Shown here piece by piece: positions 26,603 to 38,234 of a stretch of 64,000 nt of DNA. This stretch comes from Utricularia gibba. Lineage: Eukaryota; Streptophyta; Magnoliopsida; Lamiales; Lentibulariaceae. Below the pieces are notes generated by a model that saw nothing but the letters and a program-made list of their open reading frames with translations, did not search any database and had not been told where the DNA came from. Every line of letters begins with the position of its first letter. Positions within the stretch are counted from its first letter, which is position 1. The DNA lies in NCBI GenBank assembly GCA_002189035.1, contig CM007992.1:3410001-3474000 (forward strand), in the 5' to 3' direction. The translations under genes and the position numbers were made by a program.

Positions 26603-26805
26603 ATCGTGTGTCCTTCTTTTGATACTTCCAATCCTGCGATAATACACAATTAATGCGTTCTGGGTGTCAAACGTATGATTTTAAACCAATCCCACATCGC
26701 CACATGGCGAACACTCGAACACCATAGATGGCGAACGGAGCGTCATCAGTGGTATTTCATCCGCACCGCCAAAACCAGGAACGGAACATCCGGAGTTGAG
26801 AACAA

Positions 26806-27600
26806 ATGGATACGGTAGCCAAAGTTGCCTGCTTGAATCACGTCGCCAGAGAATCCTCAGATATCAAACGTCTTGCCAATTTCTATATAGAGGTTGCCCT
26901 TTTCTCTTCACCATCGATTTCGACGATCTGTTCTCCCTTTTTTGGTTAAATATTGTCAAAAAACGCAATTTGTGATCTGGGTTTTGTTTGGGACTCTTGT
27001 ATCGTGCACATGAATCTGGCCTTGGAAAACTTCTTGTTGATTTGTCCATGGCATGTGTTTCTGATGATGAATTGCTCGTGTTCTTGTCAGACCTTTGGTT
27101 TCGAGCAAGTTGAGAATCCAAATTTTGATTTTGGCGTTATATGGCTGAAGTTGGGTTCATCCTTGTTCTTGCATCTCATTGAAAGAGATCCCAGTTTTAA
27201 TCTTCCAGAAGGTCCATGGAGCAGTGCAGAATCAGCAGTTGCAGACCCTACAAAGCTCTTCAGAGGACATCACATTTGCTTCTCTGTTCCCAATTTTGAC
27301 TCCTTTGTTCAGGGCATCAAGGTTTTTTCTTTTCTCTGAATCTCCAGCAAGAACACCTGACTCCATATTTCTTTGTTGGATGCTTGTCCTCAGGACAAAG
27401 GAATCGATGTGCATGAGAGGTTTCTACCAGATGGGAAGACCAAACAGGCGTTTTTCTTTGATCCTGACGGTGTGTTTTCTCTTCAAAACACACAGATTAC
27501 ACTTCTGCTTTCGACACCAGATGCTCCTTTCACTTGTAATCCACCTGCTGTTATTGCAGGTAATGGTTTGGAGGTCTCGAGCCAGTACCCTGTCATGTGA
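26806..27600 (+). CDS. Glyoxalase-I-like (VOC fold) protein
   Basis: The product is a small glyoxalase/lactoylglutathione-lyase-like protein of the vicinal-oxygen-chelate superfamily. Classical members detoxify methylglyoxal with glutathione, but plant short forms are not all active. Four exons join in frame to 144 residues: 26806-26892, 27091-27321, 27394-27469 and 27560-27600. The single domain has the expected landmarks: CLNHVARESSDIKRLANFY, TFGFEQVENPNFDFGVIWL, LFLHLIERDPSFNLPEGP, GHHICFSVPNFDSF and FFFDPDGNGLEV. The two His and two Glu positions that bind metal in glyoxalase I can be placed in NH, LIE, HH and LEV. The gene converges on the WNK kinase, with under 300 bp between stop codons. 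Confidence 0.88.
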
Positions 27601-27885
27601 ATATGGAATCTGAAACTTGGTCTGTTGTGCAACTTCCAGCTTCGCCTGTGTAAACATCATGCAATCTTTGCCATCAGTTCATGTAGTTACGATTATCAAC
27701 ATGGTTTGTGAGTTGTATAAAAGGTGCAATTTGCTTCCATTTAGAGATTGTAATGTACAGGATGCAATGCAGAGCCTCTCAGGTACACTTTTCTCTCTAT
27801 GAGAAGAGAACTCAAGCTGCCAGAGATCAGCATCAGTCATTCGATTTCGAGGTGCACTACACTGAGTTACATGTCGACCAGGTCT

Positions 27886-30096
27886 TCAGCTGTACACTTC
27901 AAGATTGCTGCCACCTTTGCTTTTTGGTAGAAACATGGGAAACACCCTCCCTTTAGCCCAAGATGCTGCAGCAGCAGCCTTTGATCCATCGTTTTTTCTA
28001 TTTGAATCAGAGAGCAGAGGCTTTCCTTGATCATTCAAGAGCCCTGAATCCTCCTTATCTGCAGACAACAGATCTTGAAGTGAAAGCAACCCATCCATCG
28101 TCTTGGTATCCGTTTTCGAAGAGCAGGACAGTGGGGGATCATCTCCCTCAGTCTGGGTGATTGTATCAGTTTCGTCTGATAAACTTGAGCCAGCATGTGC
28201 CTCATCGAACATGTATGTGAACTCTTCAAAACGGCCATGGATGGTGGAGCCCCGCCTTCTGTGAGTGACGCCACCGTCACCGGCATGCCGGTGGGACGAC
28301 GACGAGTTGTCGACGTGGGGGTTGCTGCTAGTGCTAATGGAGCCGGAGTTTTCCTCGAGGGCAAAGCCCCTCTCCCATCCCTGTACCAAAGAAGAAATCT
28401 CGTCGTCGATCAGGGCTGCAATCTTGGTGACATCTTGATCGGTTATGTCCAACTCCGCCACCATTTCAGCTGCAACACTGAGAGCTGTATCTGCTTCAAT
28501 GTTGAATGGGAAGTGAATGTTCCGAATACAACCTGAGAATGATCAAAACTGCCGTGTGAAATGCAACCGCCAACTACCAGTACACCATCAACAAAGCTAC
28601 CTTCTTGATCGGCGATTCTGATTCTCAGGAAGATGCTGCCATCTTCTCTCCTCTTTCCCTTTATGGTGATGTCCACATTTGCCAAGTGATCATCTTCATG
28701 GCTCAAGAATGGATCAAAGGGGTCTGAACCATGTTCGAGTTCATGGTCCTGACAATAGCCAACAAAGTCCGAGTAACTCAGCAGAGGCGGTCCACGGTGG
28801 TCCGCCGTCGAGTCGTAGCCGTAGTCGTCTATTTGGAGGAATGGATCATTGAGAAGCTCCCAAGCCGTATGCCTTTCAGAGACTGTGGCCAAACATTTTC
28901 CCAGAAACCGACGAATGTCTGGATCCTTAATTTTGTAAAGAGCATCTGGTTTCTGCCCCTGAGAAATGAACAAGAGGATGTTACACAGACATGATCTCCC
29001 ATGATTCTGATGGAGGAAAGGGGTGTTCTTACAGAAATCACTTTCTTGTAAATTTGAGCTGGATGTGTGCATTCACTGTAAGGATATTCAAAGGTAAGCA
29101 TTTCCAGAATGCACATCCCGAAGGAGTAGATATCAACCAGTTCATTATACTCCTCTTCATAAACTTCAGGGGCCATGAACTCCGGTGTTCCTGGTAACAC
29201 ACACTGTGATCTGAAAAACTTCGATACTCGGCGAGTTCTTCTGAAGAAGAAGATGAAAAGAATTACCTACACAACGAGCAGCATGTGATTTCCGGAGGAT
29301 TGCAGCAAGGCCAAGATCGCCTATCTTCACTTCACCTTGGTTTCCATTGATGAAGATGTTGTCACACTTGAGGTCTCTGTGAATGACTGGAGGATCCTGG
29401 CTATGGAGATACACCAGACCCTGCAAAATCTGCCGACACCAATTCTTGATCGCTCGAATGTTCGTCCTCCGATGCTTCAATCGATACCTTTCATCAGCAG
29501 ATTCAAGGAAGGATCATCATCTGCAAGAATCAAGGGAAGAGACACCACGAGAGACACACTTACTGTCTGAGAGTGCCGGAAGTGAACATTTCTGTCACGA
29601 AGTTGATCTTTCTGTTCGCTGCATCTACCCAGGAAGTGTAGAACTTCATGATGTTGGAGTGCTTTAACGTCTTCAGAAGATGAATCTCTCGGTAGAGCCT
29701 CTCCAGATCATCTGGATTTTGCAGGAAATCACAAAGCTTGACCTGGTTCCAGGCGACTTCGATTCCTTCGTACTCGTCAAAAGCTCGGTACCTAACACAG
29801 AAAGAAGAATCCCATCAAGAAATGCGAAACCCCAAATGCAGATTGCGCTATGTGGGTCGAGAGACATACACTGTTTTCGAAGACCCCTTTCCCAGAATCT
29901 CATTGTACTGTAAACGAAAACGGAAAATAAGAAAGATTAGCCAGAAGATCCACGAAATCTACAGCAAAAAGAGATGTGGGTATGGAAGATTTCAGCAGAA
30001 AACCGCAACAAAATCAAGAACAACACATACCCTCCAGTATCTTCCAGTTGGATCAACTTCCACAAACTCGGAATTCAAATCACTTACGCCAGTCAT
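27886..30096 (-). CDS. WNK-family serine/threonine kinase
   Basis: The gene encodes a with-no-lysine kinase; plant WNKs act in flowering time, circadian and stress signalling. Seven exons join in frame to 571 residues: 30096-30031, 29907-29870, 29791-29564, 29487-29267, 29190-29033, 28958-28601 and 28532-27886. The glycine loop is [19 protein letters not shown], with lysine in the loop, and the usual beta-3 lysine is replaced in [11 protein letters not shown], the defining WNK feature. Catalytic motifs are [21 protein letters not shown] (in place of DFG) and [20 protein letters not shown]. An OSR1-C-like region follows ([20 protein letters not shown]). The 67-nt last intron was placed by phase and by the EG..RNIHF family junction. 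The C-terminal tail is serine-rich and acidic. The length and position suggest a WNK2-type gene, which I did not verify. Confidence 0.93.
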
Positions 30097-30099
30097 TTC

Positions 30100-32755
30100 T
30101 CACACCCAAAACAGCCTAATAAATACAACTTTTTCTTCCGGGCTTTCGAAGAAACCCCAACCAGCGAACTTGTTCAAGAACAAAAACACCCAGAAAACCG
30201 CAACTACAACCAAAGTACCCAATTCAAGAACTGTTTTTTTTCGTGGGAACTGTTCTCAACAGCTCATAGACAAGTCTGCCCCTCCTGTGTACCACGCCCC
30301 CCTGCCATTCCCTTCCTTTTCGAATATTTTCTCCCTTTCGAACGACCGGAAAGAAAAAAAGAAAAAGCAAAGCAGGCAAAAATCACCTATATCCCTGTGC
30401 AAAGGTCACTTTTTTACCTCCCTCAGAAGAAGTAGAAAACACAAAAACATACACCCACATGCCCATTTCTCTTCTTCATTCCTTCCTTTACATCCCACTA
30501 AATACGAATATAAATCCCTGACAAGTATGCAACGAGCTGCATCAAGTAGAGGGACCAACTCAGCATTTCTGAGGTTGATTTAATTATTATTATTTTATTA
30601 CATTATCAGGAAAAAATTGTCCCTTTCTTACAGCCGGCCGTGGCTCCCATGTGCTGACTTTTTCCTCGTTGCAAGAGATTAATATGTTTTTTAATTTATT
30701 ATATTATATTTTTAATTCAATTTTTATTTATTTATTTATTTACTAGCATCTTTTACACAGATTTTGTAGTCCACTCCCAACCCGCCAGTCAACAACCGGA
30801 GTCTCATCCCAACGTCCCGTCGGCTACGTGAATTTTTATTAATTTTATAATTTTAAGATTTTAAATTACAAAAAATAATAATACAATTCAAAATAATCAA
30901 AAATGAAAATACTAAATTTATTAAAAAGCGTAATTTTATTACATCACACGCTGGCGGTCGGAACGTGGTGCGGCAAGTTCACGTGGGCGCACCTTGGGTG
31001 TAACCATCCACTAATTAATCCGGGGATTTTTAATTTTTAAATAATTTTTTATACAAATCACGGGTATAACTGCATCATTAGTATGATAAGAATACGATAA
31101 ATTTAAAAGCATTCTATTAAGATATGATTAGGATATTTTTATTATTTAAATTTTATTATTTTATTGATGTAAAAAAAATCATACTAAAAATCAATAACTA
31201 GTAAAATAAATAAAATATATTTACTTAAAAAATAATTCTAAAATTTCCAAATAAATAACAAAATTATAATAGTTTTTTCATATCAACTTTTTTATACCCA
31301 ACGCCATTTTTAACACTGCAAAATAATAATACTAATAATAATAACGTGATATAAAAGTGAAGATGGGCTCGTACGGACAACGTACTGGCCTTCCGTACGT
31401 CCCCCGTTAATGAAATCGTGGTGCGGGGCGGGCGGCCGCGGCGCGGCGCGGTCCGCGGACTCTGTCCTGGGCCCCACCATTTAAAGTCGGCCACGGCGGC
31501 CACTTATTTTGACCAATAAAAGGCACATTATTTAGTGTCAATTACAAAAGTACTCAAATGTGACACAATTAATATTTTAAATGATCCAAAAAATGTAGCA
31601 CTCCTTTTGCAATTTGAGTGCCTCGATTACGGTTTAAATCATGAATAAAGCGTGTGTTTTTTTTTAAAAAAACTTTTAATATTTTATCTAAAAACAAAGT
31701 GATCATTCAAATTTGATTCATAAATCATAACTCAATCGTAGTTAAACTATGATTGTTATTAATTTTTTTATTTTAAATGGGATTGAATTTAATTTGATAT
31801 CTAAAATATATATATCTATATATAATTCATAAATATTTAACTATTACAATTATTTTTTTTAAAAATGAGTCAATATTTTATATTTAGTAAAATTTAATAT
31901 TTTATTTAAAATTAAAAATTAATTATTACTTTTCTAATTTAATATGAATAATATAAATTATAAGATATTTATTCCATTAATATAAATAAATTTAAGATTA
32001 ATGATTTTTTATTATTATAAAAAATGATATATTGATTTCAGTGGTAGTAAAAAAAAAAAAGTTTATAGTTTGTATAAGTAGGCCCTCCCTATGAAGTAGA
32101 TTGACCTAAGGCTAATGATGCATTACTAAACTAACTTCAACGGCATGTGAAAATTTTTGTGGTTCAAAACGTTGAAAAAAAAAAAAGCTACGCAATTAAT
32201 GTGACATTTATTAAATTCAAATGACTCAACAAGATGGCTTTGTATTGTCTACTTATGAACATGGCCCTCCATGACCACGCCTTGATGTGGTAACATGTGT
32301 ACATTAATGCAAATACCAAACAGAGTTTGTAGACGAAACATGAAAATTGATAGGGAACTAAATGTGTAACTTTTGTCACATGATGGAGATTATATTTGTT
32401 TATATTAAGTCATGTTTGGTTGATCAGTTTGATAGGTATGAATGGATAAAGATTATATTGTGTGTGTTTGGTATATAAGGTGAAAAAATAAATTCTAAGG
32501 AATAGGTGGGTAAAAAAATATTTACTTTCAACAAAACTCAAAGTATTATCCTTAATAAACTAAACAAAACTTCATCCTTTTGCTTTTTACTGAACATGGG
32601 CTAAAGACAAATGGTTGGTATGTTTGGTGGCAAGAGCCCTATATATAATATAGGGGTGTTTTGAAGTGAACTTGGGGCTAGATGGATTGTGTCTAGTTCG
32701 AACTAGTTACCTAGGAAAAGTGATGGAACCAAAAGATAGCTAGGTGAAATGAGAG
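30100..32755. other. WNK leader and AT-rich spacer
   Basis: The first 450 bp are probably the WNK 5' leader and promoter. The rest is AT-rich with no recognisable gene. A very GC-rich island at about 31420-31465, rich in GCGGCC and GCGCGG repeats, followed by GGGCCCCACC, stands out from its surroundings and has no gene attached that I can identify. Confidence 0.5.
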
Positions 32756-33017
32756 CATCTTTAGTGGTTTCCGAAAATGCTGATATGTCATTTTTGAAAA
32801 TGAGTAAATTTATTTTTTATTTTTTTCAGAAACAGAAATGAGTAAATTTGGTTTTCTTCCGGAAATGGTTATAAAATGTATTTTATAATATTTATTTCAA
32901 TATTACAGTTTTCGGAAATGAATATAAACATAACATAAACTTAATAAAGGAAACCTAATAACTCAATTTTCAGAAATGTTCATGTCAACATTTCCGGAAA
33001 CAAGTAAATATACTATG
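32756..33017 (-). mobile_element. MITE, hAT-like, copy 2
   Basis: This 262-bp non-coding element is the same family as 11975-12250 but inverted. Its ends are CATCTTTAGTGGTTTCCG and, on the other strand, CATAGTATATTTACTTG. It is flanked by a 7-bp direct repeat ATGAGAG at 32749-32755 and 33018-33024, consistent with the 8-bp-class target duplications of hAT elements. There is no coding capacity. The two copies align along their whole length, by eye with roughly three quarters of positions identical. Confidence 0.75.
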
Positions 33018-33024
33018 ATGAGAG

Positions 33025-34479
33025 TTCGCAACTAGAACAAGGGAGTGTGCAAGGTTGGAGAAAACAATGTTAGATTATTCAATTAATATATTGATAGAAG
33101 ATGTTTATTTAATAATTACTTGATTTTGGATGATCAAAATCATCCGTTTCCTAATTTTGTGAATTTTATTGCATATTATTCGTTTGTTCTTGTTTTATAA
33201 AAGAGTATTATTCTTTCATAATGAATCAGTTGAATTGTAGAAGTAGCTGATTAATCGAATGGTTAGAAATAATTTTAGTACATCTAACTATGGAGCATAT
33301 GATTTTTTTATTTTATGTTTTTGTTATTCTTTTTTCACTCAACAAGGGATGGGTGAGGATGTTGAGCCAGTTTCCTAGGTGCCATCCTAGAGATGTACTA
33401 GAGAAGAAATTTATTAGGCGGAGTGGTCTCCTTTAGGAGCACCCATGTTATTCATTAAGAAGAAAAAGACAGTGTGATTCAGATGTGCCTGAACTAGACC
33501 TTGAGTCAAGTGCAGGTTAGCTTTCAACTCTGGGGTAGTCCAGTTGTTATTGGTGTGGATTATGCATTTTTTTCTCTGTTTTTCTGTTTCTGGGACGTCC
33601 CCCATCGATCCAGCTCTTGTCGTCTCTTCGATACGAAGATGTGATAACGGTTGATGATCCAGGTTTCCGGTCGGCCACCGTGGCATCTTGAGGTTCGATT
33701 ACGCCAGATTCCGGTCCCCTGGCCCTTCATGCAGGTTTGCATTCAGGGTGTCGCAGTCCCGGCGTGGTGATTGAATCCAGCCGTCATACTTGTAGTTCAC
33801 GGAGGCGAATTCTGGTGCTGCGATATCCCCGTTCAACAGGAGCTTTCTCTCCTTTGAATCTCCGGCGGCCATATGTGGAAGGGGTTGATGTTCCCCTGAT
33901 CTCCAACACTGAAAAAAGCCACACACCTGCCGTCGCCCGCCGTCTCCGTCATTCTTGCGATCGCCGGAGATGTTCTTCCGCCCCGAATCGGGGCACCGGA
34001 ATCTTCAATTTTACTCGAGGTGTCCGATGAAATGAGCTCCTGTCCCGCTGATACTGACAATTTATTTGTTTTAAAAAGTATTTATAAAAATCATCAAAAT
34101 TAGAGTCCATTTTCATCAAGAAGACGTAACGGGCCTCTTCTCATTTGCAAGATTTCAAACTTCGAACAGCTGAAATCCCTCAATCTTGATAAAAGAAACC
34201 CCAATTTACAGCGCCTGGAAAGGTATTTCCGTTTCCCAGATTGTTTTCGACAAAGTTCCATCTTTTTATGGGGTTTAGGTGTTCTCTTTTTGCTTGATTC
34301 TCCTGACCCACGGCTTCTGTACTCTGTTCTGGGTATCTGGATTTTACTGGTGTCTCTTGTGCCCTGATTTGGGGCATTCGGGAACGGGGACGTGGAGAAA
34401 CTATAAAGGGCTTATTGCGTTTCTGCAGTGTTCCTTCGCAACATATTGTGAGATTCAAACTCACTTCATTTCTAGTTGC
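33025..34479. other. Spacer leading into the RanGAP pseudogene
   Basis: The first 500 bp are AT-rich. At 33590-34050 the DNA is GC-richer with short open frames on both strands, none recognised. From about 34130 to 34440 it resembles a plant 5' leader with an intron: GGAAAG/GTATTT near 34220 could be the donor and TTTCTGCAG ending near 34429 the acceptor. I read this as the retained leader of the truncated RanGAP copy that follows. Confidence 0.4.
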
Positions 34480-35337
34480 GCGGGCTTTTGGGGAGAAAGG
34501 CGTGAGAGCATTTTCGGCCCTATTGCAGTCCCAGGCTTTCTTGGAAGAACTATATCTTATGAATGATGGAATATCCCAGGAGGCTGCTCGTGCTGTTTCT
34601 GAGTTGGTTTCTTCCACAAAGAACCTCCGAGTCCTGCGCTTCCATAACAACATGACTGGAGATGAAGGGGCTCTGGCCATTTCTGAGATACTTAAACGCT
34701 CTCCTTTACTGGAGGATTTCCTGCACTTCCACAACTCTCAAGAAACTTGATGTCCGTGATAATATGTATGGTGTTGATGCTGGTAAAACACTTCACAATC
34801 ACAACCTCCTTTCTGAAATCTACTTGAGCTACCTGAACCTGGAAGACGATGGAGCAATGGCGATAGCCAATGCTCTCAAAGAATCTGCACCACTCCTACG
34901 CATCGTGGACATGGCTGGGAATGATATCACTGCCGAGGCAGCACCAAGCATAGCTGCTTGCATTTCAAGAAAGGCGTCTTTGGTGAAACTAAACCTCTCA
35001 GAGAATGATCTCAAAGATGAGGGTGCGATTCGGATTAGCAAAGCACTAGAAGACCATCATGAGCTGATGGAAGTTGATATTACCCAGAACTCTCGAAGCA
35101 GAGCTGTGGCTCAGGCTCTAATACCTTTGGCTGCCCTTCCAACTCTTGAACATCAACGGCAACTTCATTTCTGATGAAGGCATTGACGAGTTGAGAAGCA
35201 TCTTCAAAGAGTTTCCCAGGAAACTCAGCCCGCTGGATGAGAATGACCCCGAGGGAGAAGACTTGGATAACAACGAGGATGAATACGAGTTTCAAGACGA
35301 AATGGAAGCTAGGCTCAAGAATCTTGATGTCAACTGA
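34480..35337 (+). pseudogene. Truncated RanGAP (leucine-rich repeat) pseudogene
   Basis: Plant RanGAP stimulates GTP hydrolysis by Ran at the nuclear envelope. It has an N-terminal WPP targeting domain, leucine-rich repeats and an acidic tail. Here homology starts mid-repeat at FGEKGVRAFSALLQSQ and continues through EELYLMNDGISQEAARAV, NNMTGDEGALAISEI, LKKLDVRDNMYGVDAG, IYLSYLNLEDDGAMAI, MAGNDITAEAAPSIAAC and NLSENDLKDEGAIRISKAL to the acidic tail LDENDPEGEDLD and its stop at 35337. The WPP domain and first repeats are missing. A frame break with loss of about 20 codons lies near 34722-34740, and a second frame break near 35135 (one extra C in a short run). The copy is probably non-functional. 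An intron-like 5' leader suggests a DNA-level duplicate, not a retrocopy. Confidence 0.85.
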
Positions 35338-35540
35338 GACAGGTAGTAGTTCTGGGCCCATCTCCCTTCGGCAGTGCATCTGCATCACCATATTTCTGCA
35401 ACTGCCGTTCTCTCTGCGTTGGGAGTTGGGAGTAGAGATGGGCATGAATACCAGTCCATGAATTTATTCATCATGGATTGAACTTGTTATTACCCTAAAA
35501 AGTAGGTATGAGATGGGTTTATAGTGCATGGGTATAAATG

Positions 35541-35970
35541 GATTTAGATTAAAATTTAAACAATGTTTTGGAAAATTTTATCAAAACAATTATAAAATTA
35601 TAATTATAAAAATTATTTTTGAAAAAGTAAAAAGTTGTTTATTTTTATTTTTTAAATAGTATTCTTAAAAAAATTTTAAACTTATTTTTGCTTTTCAAAA
35701 TTATTTTTGAAAAATAGAAATAAAATTAAAATTAACCAATTTCTTACTTTTTTAAAAATAACTTTTGTAGTTATAATTTCAAAAATATTTTTGATAGAAT
35801 TATTTTTACAATTAAAAGTATTCTAGAACAAAAATATTTTTACTTCTGAAAAATAGAAATATGTTTTAAAAATTTTTTCAAAACATTACTTTATTTCTAC
35901 TTTTTAAAAATAATTTTGAAAAGTAAAAACATGATTCAAAAATTTTTCAAAACATTACTTTAATCTAATA
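35541..35970. repeat. AT-rich inverted-repeat (foldback/MITE-like) element
   Basis: The left edge reads TTAGATTAAAATTTAAACAA followed by TGTTTTGGAAAATTTT. The right edge, read on the other strand, gives TTAGATTAAAGTAATGTTTT followed by GAAAAATTTT, so about 35 bp of imperfect terminal inverted repeat encloses some 430 bp of AT-rich DNA. The right end motif (TTTTTCAAAACATTACTTTA) occurs twice, near 35878 and 35944, as an internal tandem repeat. There is no coding capacity and no certain target duplication. Confidence 0.5.
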
Positions 35971-36776
35971 ATAAAAAATCATGCTTTTTTATTAAATAAG
36001 TTAGATAATTCAATCAATTGTTATTAAGATGTATGAATTAAGTTCAATTTATATTAATATATATAAAATGTATAATGATCCGAATCAATTCGTGACGTGT
36101 GACAAAATCTATCATGTCCACCTATTAACTTGTTGAGTCCCGTAACCTATTCAGTCTAATCCGTATCCAACTCTAGTAGAAGCTGCTTTATTTTCTTACC
36201 CATGGCTAGTCAATTCAGTTTTTTTAAGGGTTGATGGGCTTTTTTTGGATATAAAAAGGGCTTTATTGGCCCACCGACGGTTAGGCCCAAATATTGTCAG
36301 GGGTGTGGGGCCTACAGAGAGGCCGGGAACAAATGGGGCCCCATTCGGATTCCAAATGATGATCTGGAATCTGAACACACCGGCCACTATCCGATGACGT
36401 TTTCCGGTGAGTTTTGATGTCATCGGATCGTGAAATTGATCTCGTGCTTCGGAGCGAAGTTCAACACTAGTGACCTGAATCAAAACCACCGACGGAGTCT
36501 CCCGAGGGATGTGGGGAGAGAAGGCGGTTGTGAAAAACCTACCGGCGATCCAGATTCAGGTAGCTGTTTTTGCTTTGATTTTTTTGGGAGAGAGGGAGAA
36601 GAAAAAGAAATGGGATTTTGATTCGGGTTGTCTGCTTTACATATGCACTTCCGATCTATGCAACACATATTACATAGATGCATACACGGCAGTGCTTTAC
36701 AAATAATCATTGCTGCACGAATCTTCGAATGTCGTTTTATTTGTTACGAGCAGGTCACTTTTCCTGGTCATATCAA
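35971..36776. other. Spacer
   Basis: There is a stretch of mixed composition between 36180 and 36620 with GGGGCCCC near 36340 and short open frames on both strands, none recognised. Part may be the 3' UTR of the minus-strand gene that ends at 36777. Confidence 0.4.
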
Positions 36777-37273
36777 TCAGAGTCTTCTAAAGTTGCAGGA
36801 ATGTTGTTGATCTTGAGATGGAGTGATGTTTCTGAACTGCATACGGGGAGGAACCTCTGATTTATGATGATCAAATGTTCTTTGTTCCTTTCTTGCGCCA
36901 CCGGTGAGTCTCCCTTGTCTCATATTCTTCCTTGTTGGATGTGGGATGAAAACTCCCGTTCCTTTGCTCTGTCTTTTGATCGTTTGCTGAAATGATTCTT
37001 TTGTAGCAGGATGGATTACCCCAGAATATGCCTGAAAGCAGGGCAAAACCCTTTGAGCAACCATGGTTTGCTGATATCATGAATGATTTGCATAAGAAGA
37101 GTAAGAACCTGTGAATTTAAAGAAGGATAGTGAGGCAATTCATCATCCTCAAGGAGAAGAGAAAGTTGCTTATTCAAGTCCGCAAAAAAGACATCATCAT
37201 CGCCAAAATCCACAGCACCTTCCATGTAAGACTTTTGCCTACTCTTATCTTCCAAATAACTGATCTCCAACAT
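36777..37273 (-). CDS. Small plant protein of unknown function
   Basis: Two exons join in phase: 37273-37109 and 37031-36777, giving 139 residues. Exon 1 contains DDDVFFADLNKQLSLLLEDDE, an acidic motif seen in a group of uncharacterised plant proteins. Exon 2 contains RQSKGTGVFIPHPTRKNMRQG, a basic motif that I recall at the other end of the same proteins. The pairing of both motifs at the expected spacing supports a real gene. The start could instead be the internal methionine before EGAVDFGDDD. A splice donor near 36855 would give a shorter C-terminus if used. I know no function for the family. Confidence 0.65.
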
Positions 37274-38234
37274 ACTCTCTTTTAAAGAAGGAAAGAAACG
37301 GCAATTTTAGTGGATCCAATTGAAGTGAGCATGTGGGATGGTGGGGTATTGGAAGTCAGCAAACCATGCTGTCACAAGCCCACAGAGAATGTGAGATACA
37401 GCCCAGTTTTCTGAGTGTTTTGGTGAATCTATGGCCCCACAGCTTAGATTACAAGATGAGGAGATAAGATTACTTCATCATCTTTGTTCCTTCACAAGAC
37501 TTATCTATTCTTTAAGCTTAAGGGATAAGATCACTGTGTGTTTTTAAGTGCAATAAGCAACCATGGTGGTTGAATCCCAGTGGACCCTTTTCAAGTGGCT
37601 CTTCAATGTGGTCAATGCTCCAAGTATGCAGTGTCCTAGTGGTCCAAGCGATAGCAAGCAGTCTTCGAGCTATGGACATTTGGGAAGGCTGCACTTTTTC
37701 GTGTCCTTTCCAGAAATTCGCCCATCAAAATCCGAATCTTGAACGCCATAAATTGTTGCTGTGACCACACTCTGTAGACCATCATGTGTGTGGCAACAGA
37801 GGCACATGGTGAGCCAAATCTTTTGTCACCAATATTCCATCTTTGCGCACTGTATCTCTTTGGGACTCACATTTTCCTTGTTCTATTCCTCAGGTTACTA
37901 CAGCTTTCTCAAGCACACTTTCATCCCTCTCAAGTCGATTCTCTGAATCGCCAAGAAGCCAAAGAGTGACTCATGTTCTCACCCGGACGACTATCTGGGC
38001 AGTCGCTGGCGGGCGCCGGTGGAAAAGAATGTTGAAGACGACAGATATCTTCTTCTTTAATGAGTTAACTTTGAGTCTCACCGTATACCGGTTACAGGAC
38101 GTGAGGTTTGGCATACACCCTTACACTTGTTCCAACTAGAAAGTTCATTTTTTTAGTATGATAAAAACCATCATCCTAGGCCCAAAATGACAGGAGGGCT
38201 GCAAGAGTTGAATTATTACCACACAAACGAGCAG
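37274..38234. other. Spacer without a recognisable gene
   Basis: The interval is of intermediate AT content with several 60-100-residue open frames on the plus strand. None shows a familiar motif. It probably contains the promoter of the small minus-strand gene and the 3' UTR of the NF-YC gene. Confidence 0.4.

Noticed and set aside
29738-30583. A 281-codon plus-strand open frame
   Set aside because: It is antisense to the first three WNK exons and the WNK leader, shows no family motif, and its composition simply mirrors the other strand.
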